Of a stretch of DNA of 64,000 bases, positions 18,113 through 26,158 are shown one piece after another; the stretch's first letter is position 1; each line of letters starts with the position of its first letter. The notes beneath the pieces were generated by a model. The model was given only the letters and a program-made list of their open reading frames with translations. It ran no database searches and had not been told where the DNA came from. The DNA is from Streptomyces violaceoruber (GTDB taxonomy: Bacteria; Actinomycetota; Actinomycetes; Streptomycetales; Streptomycetaceae): assembly GCA_000720805.1 (NCBI GenBank), contig JODI01000006.1, positions 106,500 through 170,499 of the forward strand. The letters are read 5' to 3'. Both the position numbers and the translations under genes were made by a program.

Positions 18113-18943
18113 CTACGGCTGAACGTCGGGCCCGTCGTAGCCGAGGACCAGCACCGCGGCGTCGTCCTCGTGGCCCACGCGGTCGGCGCCCTTGATCACG
18201 GCCGCGGCGAGCGAGTCCGCCGTCATGCCCGCCACGGCGGCGACACCCGCGAGTCGGACCACCTGGTCCAGCCCCTCGTCGACCTCCAGCAGGGGGCCTT
18301 CCACCACACCGTCCGTGAGCAGGACGAACATTCCGCCCGTGGTGAGCCGGTGCCGGGTCACCGGGTAGGTCGTCCCGGGCTGGATGCCTAGGGGCGGACC
18401 CCCTGTCCCGTCGACGATCCCGGACCGCCCGTCCGCGGTGGCCCAGACGCAGGGGACATGTCCGGCCCGGGCGCCCTCCAGCACGCCGGTGGAGGGATCG
18501 AGGCGCATGAAGGTACAGGTGGCGAAGAGTTCCGTGCCCAGGGACAGGAGCAGGTCGTTCGTCCGGGTCAGGAGTTCTCCGGGTTCGCTCGTGACGGAGG
18601 CGAGCGCGCGCAGACCGACCCGTACCTGGCCCATGAAGGCGGCGGCCTCGATGTTGTGGCCCTGCACGTCACCGATCGACAGCCCGATGCGCCCGTCGGG
18701 CATGGTGAAGGCGTCGTACCAGTCGCCGCCCACGTTCAGTCCGTGGCAGGCCGGTGCGTAGCGGACCGCGAGGTGGTAGCGGGGCGCCGCCGGCATCTCG
18801 GCGGGAAGCATGTCGCGCTGCAGCGCGATGGCCAGCTCGACCCGGGAGCGCTGCAGCTCCGCGTGTTCGCGCGCCTGCGCCGTCAGCGACCCGAGCCTGG
18901 TCAGCAGCTCGTCGCCGTCGTCCGTGCGGCGCTTGCGCGGCAT
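18113..18943 (-). CDS. Soluble SpoIIE-type PP2C phosphatase
   Basis: A 276-aa protein. A short helical N-terminus (about residues 10-45, TAQAREHAELQRSRVELA) is followed by the phosphatase core: IALQRDMLPAEMP, NVGGDWYDAFTMPDG, LSIGDVQGHNIEAAAFMG, RAGHVPCVWA, VLLTDGVVEGP and HEDDAAVLVLGYDG. The metal-binding aspartates of the PP2C fold are all present. There is no PAS, GAF or transmembrane segment. ATG 18943 is preceded by CTGGAGCGATCA. The downstream MASE1 gene, 50 bp away, probably supplies the membrane sensor. Likely role: dephosphorylating an anti-sigma-factor antagonist, not encoded here. Confidence 0.88.
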   Translation of the reverse strand: MPRKRRTDDGDELLTRLGSLTAQAREHAELQRSRVELAIALQRDMLPAEMPAAPRYHLAVRYAPACHGLNVGGDWYDAFTMPDGRIGLSIGDVQGHNIEAAAFMGQVRVGLRALASVTSEPGELLTRTNDLLLSLGTELFATCTFMRLDPSTGVLEGARAGHVPCVWATADGRSGIVDGTGGPPLGIQPGTTYPVTRHRLTTGGMFVLLTDGVVEGPLLEVDEGLDQVVRLAGVAAVAGMTADSLAAAVIKGADRVGHEDDAAVLVLGYDGPDVQP

Positions 18944-19507
18944 TGATCGCTCCAGGAGGAGGCCGGGCCGTTCGGGGTGATGTCCTCAAACAGTTCCTTA
19001 TCGGATGATAGCGATGCCGGAGACACGGCCCGGGATCCTCGGCTCACCGCTGCCCCGTCCATGACGCACCCCGAGTGGGCCCGGGTCAGTGGCCGCGCGT
19101 TCTGTTCCATGATCCGTATGCCGCCGCGACGTCGAGGTGTCACCCGCTACCCGGCGCTCCGCCCCTCGGCCCATCGCTCCCCTCGCCGTGGTGTGCCCGG
19201 CCCTCGTTCGGTGTGCGGGGCGGGGCGCGGCAGGAGTCGCGGGCCGCACCGGAGCACCGCGCGGCAGGACGTATGCGCCGAGCGGGGTCATCAGCCCCTC
19301 GGCGCCGACTGAGTCCGGCCTGTCGCCCTGCCTTGCGCCTCTCCCCTGATCGGCGGAGTGCGGGTGCGCGAGAGTGGCGCCGTTCGCCCGTGTGAGCGCC
19401 TGGAGTGGTGGGATCGCCGGGCCTGACTGACGGTGGATCACGTCGAGGCCGGGTCAGTCCAGCTGACGTGACGCCAGCTGCCCGGGCCGAGACGAAAGGA
19501 ACCACGG
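18944..19507. other. 564-bp divergent intergenic region (SpoIIE / small secreted protein)
   Basis: No credible gene. It should hold promoters for the phosphatase pair on the left and for the secreted-protein/sortase genes on the right. Nothing else was recognised. Confidence 0.45.
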
Positions 19508-19996
19508 ATGCGCTCCACACGCACGTTCCTGGGCCTCGCGGCCGCCTCCGCCGTCCTCGCGATCGCCGCACCCGGCGCCTACGCGGGCGACAGCGACTGG
19601 GACCACGGGGACTCTTCGTACAGCAAGGAGCACGGCAAGGACGGCAAACACGACGCGCCTCACGGCGGGATGCACACGGGTGGCGGCGCGCTCACCGCGG
19701 TGAACGACGACGAGTGGGGCACCGCCAAGGACCCGAAGTACGACCCTGAGACCTACAAGGACAAGCAGGACGTGACCCCGAAGGACCCCAAGCAGGACCC
19801 GGAGACGTACAAGGAGCACGACTACCAGAAGGACTCGTACGGCAGTGACCACGAGAAGCCGCACGGTGGGATGCACACCGGTGGCGGCGCGCTCGCCTCG
19901 CCGGGCATGACCGGGGCCGGCCTGGCCGTCCTGGGCGTCGCCGCGGCCGGTCTCTACGCGGCTCGCCGCAACCGGTCGTCCGGAAGCATGGCCTGA
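19508..19996 (+). CDS. Small secreted, membrane-tailed protein; candidate class F sortase substrate
   Basis: A 162-aa protein with a Sec signal peptide (ending near PGAYAGD), a highly charged Asp/Lys/His/Tyr-rich middle with two DPETYK units, and a C-terminal hydrophobic helix (about residues 134-153) followed by the basic tail ARRNRSSGSMA. That is the architecture of a sortase substrate, but there is no LPxTG or LAxTG. Instead the 11-mer HGGMHTGGGAL occurs twice (residues 52-62 and 119-129), the second copy immediately before the hydrophobic helix. The class F sortase gene starts 128 bp downstream on the same strand. I infer surface attachment, with the repeated motif as candidate recognition sequence. 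Function of the charged middle is unknown. Confidence 0.75.
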   Translation: MRSTRTFLGLAAASAVLAIAAPGAYAGDSDWDHGDSSYSKEHGKDGKHDAPHGGMHTGGGALTAVNDDEWGTAKDPKYDPETYKDKQDVTPKDPKQDPETYKEHDYQKDSYGSDHEKPHGGMHTGGGALASPGMTGAGLAVLGVAAAGLYAARRNRSSGSMA

Positions 19997-20123
19997 GCCA
20001 TGCCGGACGCGATAGCAGCCGAGGCCGCCGCCCCCCGCACCGCACGGCGGCGGCCCCCGGCCCACGCTCCGCGTTCCGCTTCCTCCGAGCTGCCGTGCCC
20101 GAGTGAGAGTGAGGTGCTGTCCG

Positions 20124-20888
20124 ATGGCAGCCGCTCCTTCTTCCCCCGCCGGCGAAGAACCGGCCGGCGGACAGGCCGCCGACAAACCGGACAACCAACC
20201 GGCCGCCGGCCAGGCCGGCGAGCCAGCCGGCGAAGCCGCCGAAGAACCGGCCGGCGAGCGGGGATCCGGCACCGGTCTCACCACGCTGTGCGCCATGGCC
20301 GCCCTGCTCCTCGCGGTGAACCTGTTCGGCGGAAAGGACGCGTCGTCGGACTCCCCCCGCCTGCCGCAGGGCACGCAGACCGGCACGTACGCCGAACCGA
20401 CCGCCACGACCGCGGCACCCCGCCCGGGCAAGCATCTGCCCCGCTCCCGGCCCGTGCGCCTGCTCATCCCGAAGATCTCGGTCGACGCCCCCTTCACCCC
20501 CCTCTTCATCGGCCGGACCGGGCACCTGGAAGCCCCGCCGCCCGACGACACCAACCTCGTGGGCTGGCACGCGGAGGGCGCCACTCCCGGGGAAGCGGGC
20601 ACCGCCGTCATCGCCGGGCACGTGGACACCGCCACCTCTGCGGCGGTCTTCGCCGGCCTGGGAGAACTGGAGAGGGGCGACACCTTCCGGGTCGTCAGGG
20701 CCGACCGGAGCAGGGCGACCTTCGTGGTCGACAGCGTGGAGCAGTTCCCCAAGGACGACTTCCCCAGCCGGCGGGTGTACGGCGACACCCCGCAGGCCCA
20801 GGTCCGGCTCATCACCTGCGCGGGCGACTACGACCGTTCGGTCAAGGACTACACGGAGAACCTGGTGGTCTTCGCCCACCTCGTGTGA
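20124..20888 (+). CDS. Class F sortase
   Basis: A 254-aa transpeptidase. A long Ala/Pro/Glu/Gly-rich cytoplasmic N-terminus (about residues 1-50) precedes one membrane helix (LTTLCAMAALLLAVNLFGG), a Ser/Pro linker, and the sortase barrel from about residue 110 (VRLLIPKISVDAPFTPL). Catalytic His166 lies in TAVIAGHVDT and Cys232 in VRLITCAGDYDR. The usual Arg position before the last strand reads DYTENLVVFA, so the third catalytic residue is not obvious. Class F enzymes are common in Actinobacteria and their substrates are poorly defined. ATG 20124 is favoured by GTGAGG nine bases upstream. It follows the small charged secreted protein, its likely substrate. Confidence 0.85.
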   Translation: MAAAPSSPAGEEPAGGQAADKPDNQPAAGQAGEPAGEAAEEPAGERGSGTGLTTLCAMAALLLAVNLFGGKDASSDSPRLPQGTQTGTYAEPTATTAAPRPGKHLPRSRPVRLLIPKISVDAPFTPLFIGRTGHLEAPPPDDTNLVGWHAEGATPGEAGTAVIAGHVDTATSAAVFAGLGELERGDTFRVVRADRSRATFVVDSVEQFPKDDFPSRRVYGDTPQAQVRLITCAGDYDRSVKDYTENLVVFAHLV

Positions 20889-21035
20889 CCCTCCGGGCCG
20901 GGCGTCCACACCCTGACAGGTGTCAGGCACCGGCGGGCGGCGGGCGGCCCTAGGGTCGCAGGACGAGCGGTGGCCGGCGTGCAGTCGGCCGTACGCCGCT
21001 CGTCCAGCACATCGCCGACACGGGAAAGAGGGCTC

Positions 21036-21485
21036 ATGAGCCGCCGATCACTCACGACTCTGCTGGCCGCGGGGGGCGCCGCCGCGGTGTTGGCACTGAC
21101 GCAGGTCTCCGCCCACGCCGCCTCGTTCCAGGGCGGCAACTACGGGGCGTACGGGATGGAGGGCCAGTACCCCACCGTCTCCAGCTGCGCGGGCACCTTC
21201 CAGCAGGTCGGTGCCACGCGTTACGCCGGGGGCATGGCCCTGAAGTACTTCTACTCGTCCAAGTGCGGGTCCTTCGCCCGGATCGAGAACTCCCGGGCCA
21301 ACTGCGCCGCCGTGCTGCAGCGGTCGAATTCCGGCACGGGGCGCGTCGACGGATGGGTGTCCGAGACCGTCGACCCCGGCATCGACTACGCGTACACGAA
21401 GATCGGCAACAACCTCAACGGCCGGGTCTCCCGGGCCCTGCTCGCGTGCGACGGCGAGGATCTGGTCGTCACCAGCTGGTACTGA
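21036..21485 (+). CDS. Secreted DUF2690-like small protein
   Basis: A 149-aa exported protein. ATG 21036 follows GAAAGAGGG. The signal peptide ends near VSAHAAS. The mature protein has YPTVSSCAGTFQ, then ALKYFYSSKCGSFARIEN and further cysteine-containing strands (NCAAVLQR, ALLACDGED). The pattern Cys, aliphatic strand, YSxxC, aromatic-ARI resembles the DUF2690 family of small exported actinomycete proteins of unknown function. Four cysteines in the mature part suggest disulfides. It stands alone between the sortase and protease genes. No function is proposed. Confidence 0.7.
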   Translation: MSRRSLTTLLAAGGAAAVLALTQVSAHAASFQGGNYGAYGMEGQYPTVSSCAGTFQQVGATRYAGGMALKYFYSSKCGSFARIENSRANCAAVLQRSNSGTGRVDGWVSETVDPGIDYAYTKIGNNLNGRVSRALLACDGEDLVVTSWY

Positions 21486-21823
21486 CCTGTCGTCGGCCGG
21501 CACTGGCATCTGAGCAGGTGTGCACCACCCCTCGCTGCCGGTGCGGCTGGACCACCGGGTCGATCCGCGGCACCGGGACCCGCTCGGCGAACTGCTGGTC
21601 ATGGGCGCCCCACCGCAGGGACGGCACGATCCGCGCCCCGCTGGACTCCTGCGGATGCCAGGCGTTCTGCGCCCGGGCCCCGGCAGGTCACCGGCCACCG
21701 CGCGCACCTGTCGCTGCCGCACCCGCGACACCTTCCTACCGACCGTCTGCGGCCTGCCGACGCAGGCGTAGCGGCCCGCGGACCGGTGACCGGGTCCGTG
21801 GGCCGCTCATCCCTGCCGGTATG
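21486..21823. other. 338-bp intergenic region downstream of convergent genes
   Basis: It lies between the convergent DUF2690-like and protease genes. The open frames across it have no recognisable domain and no good start. I see no clear terminator hairpin and no gene. Confidence 0.4.
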
Positions 21824-23200
21824 TCAGACGCGCTGCCACAGAGCGGGGGCGGCGGACGGCTGCAACGCGCCCTGCGCCTGGTGGCTCTGCAGACACTGGT
21901 AGGTGACACCGGCGTACGTGACCTGCGCCCCCACGTCGTAGACCCGGCCGCTCGCCCAGGAACTGGACGGGTCGACGGGGGTCCCGGGGGTCTCGGTCTG
22001 TGCCGCGCTGGTCTTCAGGACGAGTCCGTAGGTGCTGAGCACCGGGTTGATGGGCTGGTAGAAGGTGGTGCCGCCGCTGGTGCAGTCACCGGAGCCGCCC
22101 GAGGTGACGCCCTGCGCCTGGGTGCCCGAGACGTAGGGGCCGCCCGAGTCGCCCGGCTCGGCACAGACGGTCGTGCGCGTCACGCCGTCGACCGTGCCTT
22201 CCGCGTAGGTGACGCTGGTGTCGTGCTGCTGGATGATGCCGCAGTGCCAGCCGCTCGTCGATCCGGAGCGGCAGATCGCGGCACCGATCAGGGCCTGCGC
22301 GGAGCCGGCGACCTGGACGTCCTGACCTCCCTCGCCCTTGACGGCGGCCGTCGCGGTCCAGTCGCTGTTGACGCCCACCCACGACATGTCGTGGCCGGGG
22401 AAGACCGAGGCCTGGAAGGTGCCCTGAGCCACCATGTTGAAGCCGGTGGTGGTGTCCCCCGCCTTGCCGCAGTGCCCCGCGCTCGCGAAGCCCTGCTGGG
22501 CCCCCTTGGTGACGGCGAACCCGACGGAACAGCGGGCGAGGTCCTCGATGTAGTACGCGTCGCCGCCGCGGATGTCGTACAGGGCACGCGGCCGGTCCGC
22601 CGACACCTTCACCTTCACCAGCTTTCTGTCGACCCCGGCGGCGGCGATCAGGGAGTTCGCGGCGGTCCGGCTCGTGGCCTGGACCGTCACCCGGTTGGTG
22701 CGCACGTCGACGTAGCGGACCGGTGCCTTCAGCGCGGTGGTGCCGGTGGTGCCGGTCGTGACGGAGTCCAGTTTCGCCTTGGCCGCCTTGAGGTCCGCCA
22801 GAGGCGTCCTGACGACCGCGGCCTTCGCCCCGCCGGCCTCGATGGCGGACTTGTCCGCGGCGTCGGTGGTCGCGACGGTGAGGTCGGCGGAGGTCATGCC
22901 GCTCACCCAGGCGCCCGCGAAGCGCCGGCCCAGGGCGATCTGCAGCCGGCCCGCGCGTGTCCCCGCCTCGGCCTCGTTCTCCAGTCGCGCCCTGGCCTGA
23001 GCGTCCGTCAGCCCGAGATCGCGCCGCAGTGCGCGAAGCACCGCGGTCGACGGAGCGTCGGCCCCGAGCGTCCGCGCGGCCGACGGGCCGTTCACCGGTA
23101 CGGGGGGTGCGGCGGCCGCCGCCTGGGGCAGTGCCGTCAGGACCAGCGCACCGAGCGCGGTCATGGCGGCGCAGGCCGCACCGATGTGTCTGTGGGCCAT
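21824..23200 (-). CDS. Streptogrisin C-like S1 protease with chitin-binding module
   Basis: A 458-aa exported zymogen. Order: signal peptide (ending AAAAAP), an alpha-lytic-protease-type propeptide (about 45-200, with LRRDLGLTDAQARARLENEA and LGRRFAGAWV), the S1 protease domain, then a linker (TETPGTPVDPSSS) and a C-terminal CBM5/12-type module (WASGRVYDVGAQVTYAG, then YQCLQSHQAQ). The catalytic triad is visible as ASAGHCGKAG (His), PGHDMSWV (Asp) and EPGDSGGPYVSG (Ser). The propeptide folds and then inhibits the protease. The chitin-binding tail makes it like streptogrisin C of S. griseus. It probably degrades proteins on chitinous or fungal material. Confidence 0.93.
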   Translation of the reverse strand: MAHRHIGAACAAMTALGALVLTALPQAAAAAPPVPVNGPSAARTLGADAPSTAVLRALRRDLGLTDAQARARLENEAEAGTRAGRLQIALGRRFAGAWVSGMTSADLTVATTDAADKSAIEAGGAKAAVVRTPLADLKAAKAKLDSVTTGTTGTTALKAPVRYVDVRTNRVTVQATSRTAANSLIAAAGVDRKLVKVKVSADRPRALYDIRGGDAYYIEDLARCSVGFAVTKGAQQGFASAGHCGKAGDTTTGFNMVAQGTFQASVFPGHDMSWVGVNSDWTATAAVKGEGGQDVQVAGSAQALIGAAICRSGSTSGWHCGIIQQHDTSVTYAEGTVDGVTRTTVCAEPGDSGGPYVSGTQAQGVTSGGSGDCTSGGTTFYQPINPVLSTYGLVLKTSAAQTETPGTPVDPSSSWASGRVYDVGAQVTYAGVTYQCLQSHQAQGALQPSAAPALWQRV

Positions 23201-23830
23201 GAATCTCTCCTAGGTCTCAGGGGAAAAGCGCCTCGAATCAGTAGCTTTTGCCGCGAGTCGCACAGAAGATGTCGTGTGTCCGCCGGTTCCGCGTATCGGA
23301 CGACATGAGGAACCCGCCCGGCGCAACAGCGGGCACATCACCCGGGCCGGCGTCCCGGCTCGCCGGCCTCGGTCACGAGGGACGCGGCCGTCGCGATCGC
23401 GGCGCCGGGGTCGCCAGGGGAAGAGGGCCCCGAAGTCGGCTCGAGGGCGCCGCCGGCGGAGTTGACGCCCGCCCCCAGGGCCCCGCGGAGCACCTCCGCA
23501 CGCGGCCCGGTCACGCCGCCGCCCGCCGCACACGGGGAGGGGCCGGCCAGGTCCGGAGCACCACGGAGCCGACAGCGGGTCCCGTGAGGCGACGCCCGGG
23601 ATGAACGGGGCGCCGGCGCGTTGGCCGGTGTCCGTCTCGCGCGCTCCTGCCGCGCCCGCGGCCGGGACGTCGGCGGCGAAGGCCGGACGGCCGCCGCGGC
23701 GGTGAGGCAGAGGGATCGGCGACTCCCGGAGCGGACGCACCCATTGACATGCACCCGTCGCAGCGCAACGCTGAGAGCGCTCTCATCAAAGGTACAGACC
23801 AGACCCCGTTCCCCCACACGGAGGTGAAGC
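23201..23830. other. 630-bp divergent intergenic region (protease / GH64)
   Basis: No convincing gene. The right end carries the GH64 operator (23772-23785) and ribosome site (GGAGGTG just before 23831); the left end should carry the protease promoter. The middle is GC-rich with no feature that I recognise. Confidence 0.5.
23772..23785. promoter_or_regulatory. Perfect 14-bp LacI/CebR-like operator upstream of GH64
   Basis: TGAGAGCGCTCTCA is a perfect palindrome 46 bp before the GH64 start. It differs from the CebR box TGGGAGCGCTCCCA at one symmetric position. This suggests repression by a LacI-family regulator responding to beta-glucan oligosaccharides. The regulator gene is not in the window. 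Confidence 0.75.
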
Positions 23831-25030
23831 GTGCTCGCCAGACTCACCCCCCGGCTCGTGTCCGTGGCAGCGGCAGCCGCATTGCTGGGTTCCCTGCTCA
23901 CGTTCGCGGCCCCGTCGTCCGCCCGGGCGGCGGTGCCGGACACGATTCCGCTGAAGCTGACCAACAACTCCGGCCGCGGTGAGCCGGTGTACGTGTACAC
24001 GATCGGCACGTCACTGACCTCGGGCCAACAGGGCTGGGCCGACGCGAACGGCACCTTCCACCCCTGGCCCGCCGGGAACGTCCCGCCCGTGCCGGCGCCC
24101 GACGCGTCCATTCCCGGACCGGCCGCGGGGCAGTCGAAGACGATCCGGATCCCCAAGTTCTCCGGCCGGATCTACTTCTCGTACGGGCACAAGCTCGTCT
24201 TCAAGCTGGCCACCGGCGGCCTGGTGCAACCGGCCGTGCAGAACCCGAGCGACCCCAACCGCGACATCCTCTTCAACTGGTCGGAGTACACCCTCAACGA
24301 CTCCGGGCTGTGGCTCAACAGCACCCAGGTCGACATGTTCTCCGCCCCCTACGCGGTCGGTGTCCAGCGCGCCGACGGCAGCACGGTGAACACCGGGCAC
24401 CTCGAGCCGGGCGGCTACAACGCCGTGTTCGACGCACTGCGGGCACAGCCGGGCGGCTGGGCGGGGCTGGTGCAGACGCGCTCCGACGGCACCGTCCTGC
24501 GGGCACTGTCCCCCGGTCACGGGGTGGGGAACGGCGCGCTGCCCGCCTCGGTCCTGGACGACTACATCAACCGGGTCTGGCGGAAGTACGCCACGGCGAC
24601 GCTGACGGTGGCGCCGTTCGCCGACCAGCCCGGCACCAAGTACTACGGCCGGGTGTCGGGCGACGTCATGAACTTCACCAACGGCGCCGGCGCGGTCGTC
24701 ACCAGCTTCCAGAAGCCGGACGCGGACAGCGTCTTCGGCTGCCACAAGCTGCTCGACGCCCCCAACGACGCGGTGCGCGGGCCCATCTCGCGCACCCTGT
24801 GCGCGGGGTTCAACCGTTCCACGCTGCTGGTCAACCCCACCCAGCCCGACACCTCGGCGGCGAACTTCTACCAGGACGCGGTGACCAACCACTACGCCCG
24901 GGCCGTCCATGCGCGGATGGCCGACGGCAAGGCGTACGCCTTCGCCTTCGACGACGTCGGACAGCACGAGTCGCTGGTGCACGACGGCAGTCCGCGGCAG
25001 GCGTATCTGACCCTGGATCCGTTCAGCTGA
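23831..25030 (+). CDS. Secreted GH64 endo-beta-1,3-glucanase
   Basis: A 399-aa exported enzyme. The GTG start at 23831 is fixed by GGAGGTGAAGC upstream. The signal peptide ends near SSARAAV. The GH64 domain, with its thaumatin-like start (IPLKLTNNSGRGEPVYVY), contains IRIPKFSGRIYFSYG, then FNWSEYTLN and STQVDMFSAPYAVG, where the Glu of WSEY and the Asp of VDMF correspond to the catalytic pair known for laminaripentaose-producing GH64 enzymes. RVWRKYATATLTV and GCHKLLDAPND mark the second half. There is no separate binding module. It attacks beta-1,3-glucans such as fungal walls or laminarin, matching the CebR-like operator. Confidence 0.94.
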   Translation: MLARLTPRLVSVAAAAALLGSLLTFAAPSSARAAVPDTIPLKLTNNSGRGEPVYVYTIGTSLTSGQQGWADANGTFHPWPAGNVPPVPAPDASIPGPAAGQSKTIRIPKFSGRIYFSYGHKLVFKLATGGLVQPAVQNPSDPNRDILFNWSEYTLNDSGLWLNSTQVDMFSAPYAVGVQRADGSTVNTGHLEPGGYNAVFDALRAQPGGWAGLVQTRSDGTVLRALSPGHGVGNGALPASVLDDYINRVWRKYATATLTVAPFADQPGTKYYGRVSGDVMNFTNGAGAVVTSFQKPDADSVFGCHKLLDAPNDAVRGPISRTLCAGFNRSTLLVNPTQPDTSAANFYQDAVTNHYARAVHARMADGKAYAFAFDDVGQHESLVHDGSPRQAYLTLDPFS

Positions 25031-25042
25031 CAGGTTCGTGCC

Positions 25043-25909
25043 TCAACGGGCCGTGGGGGCACCGCCGTCGCCGCGCAGGCGGGCCAGGTTCTGCTCCAGC
25101 AGGGCCGTGGACACGGCGACCCCCACGCCCCCGTCGTCCGCCACCGGTGCCAGCCGGCCGTCGGCCGCCTTCAGCTCGGTCAGGGCCGTGTCGATCGCCC
25201 GGTGCGCCGCGAACAGACACGGAGTGCTGTAGATCGCCGCGTCGACGCCCAGCTCCGACAGCTCGCCGAGCGAGAGCCGGGGGGACTTGCCGCCCGCGAT
25301 CTGGTTGAACAGCACGGGCTTGTCGCCGACCACGTCACGGATCCGGCGGATCCACTCCACGCTGCGGACCCCGTCCACCAGCACCACGTCGGCGGCGGTG
25401 GCGGCGAGCGCCTTCGCCCGCAGCAGGATGTCCTCCTCGCCGGTGGCGTCCGTACGGGCGACGACCACCAGGTCCCGGCGAGTGGCGAGAACCGCCTCCA
25501 GCTTGTCCAGGTACTCCTCCAGCGGCAGCACCTGCTTGCCGTCGGCGTGCCCGCAGCGGCGCGGACGCTTCTGATCCTCCAGGATCACCCCGGAGGCCCC
25601 GAGCCGTTCGAGGTTCTCCACGACGTGGCAGGCCACCTCGGTGTCGACGTAGCCGTCGTCGATGTCGACCAGCAGGTCGTGGCGCGGGAAGGCGGCGCGC
25701 AGCCGCCCGGTGAAGGCCACCATGTCCGGCCAGGCGATGAACCCGATGTCCGGCAGGCCGTAGTGGGAGGCGGCGAAGCCGAACCCGGAGACGAACATCC
25801 CGTCGAAGTGCCGGGCCGCCAGGGAGGCGGAGTACATGTCGTGGACGCCGATCAGCGGGGTGGTCCCCGGGGCGGCGATCCGGTCGCGCAAGATGTTCCC
25901 GTACGTCAA
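25043..25909 (-). CDS. Isocitrate lyase/PEP mutase superfamily enzyme
   Basis: A 288-aa TIM-barrel enzyme. The start is a TTG at 25909, placed by AAGAGGAG seven bases upstream and by the conserved opening after it (YGNILRDRI). Motifs include PLIGVHDMYSASLA, SGFGFAASHYG, LLVDIDDGY (metal site), ILEDQKRPRRCGH, VVARTDA and KPVLFNQIAGGKSP. The EDQ..P+RCGH loop is nearer methylisocitrate-lyase and CPEP-mutase types than PEP mutase proper, so C-C bond cleavage of a 2-hydroxy or 2-methyl acid is more likely than phosphonate synthesis. It is divergent from the regulator and sugar importer operon, suggesting a role in catabolism of the imported compound. Substrate unknown. Confidence 0.85.
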   Translation of the reverse strand: MTYGNILRDRIAAPGTTPLIGVHDMYSASLAARHFDGMFVSGFGFAASHYGLPDIGFIAWPDMVAFTGRLRAAFPRHDLLVDIDDGYVDTEVACHVVENLERLGASGVILEDQKRPRRCGHADGKQVLPLEEYLDKLEAVLATRRDLVVVARTDATGEEDILLRAKALAATAADVVLVDGVRSVEWIRRIRDVVGDKPVLFNQIAGGKSPRLSLGELSELGVDAAIYSTPCLFAAHRAIDTALTELKAADGRLAPVADDGGVGVAVSTALLEQNLARLRGDGGAPTAR

Positions 25910-26122
25910 CGTCTGACTCCTCTTCGGGCGCGATGCCCGGTGCGGTGCGGCCGGCGGCCCTGTGCCGACGGCCGATGATGCCCGGGCCCGGTCGCCGGGC
26001 GCTCGTCCGGACCGGTTCCGCTCACTCGCCCGGCGTAGGGCATTCACCGCAGAAACGTCACTCGGCCGTAGCCGACCGCGTGGGGTGTGATCGCCGAGAC
26101 GATCGTTATGATGGCGTGCATC

Positions 26123-26131
26123 GATCAAACG
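26123..26131 (-). promoter_or_regulatory. Candidate operator half-site, repeated before the importer genes
   Basis: GATCAAACG (minus strand CGTTTGATC) lies 28 bp before the regulator start. CGTTTGACC recurs at 27270-27278, between regulator and binding protein, followed by CGTTTGCGGTC at 27309-27319. The three occurrences in the two promoter gaps of one regulon suggest a binding site for the regulator. The match is short and could be chance. Confidence 0.35.
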
Positions 26132-26158
26132 AACATTCACGCGCTCCGGGAGGCCCTC

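Noticed and set aside
19508..19996. Standard LPxTG/LAxTG sortase substrate
   Set aside because: No such pentapeptide is present before the C-terminal helix; only the HGGMHTGGGAL motif is there.
21263..23308. A long plus-strand frame across the protease gene
   Set aside because: It is antisense to the streptogrisin-type protease with its full catalytic triad, and runs out of frame through the DUF2690-like gene.
25043..25909. Phosphonate biosynthesis (PEP mutase proper)
   Set aside because: The active-site loop reads EDQ..PRRCGH rather than the phosphonate-type EDK...K..S pattern, and no phosphonopyruvate decarboxylase is nearby.
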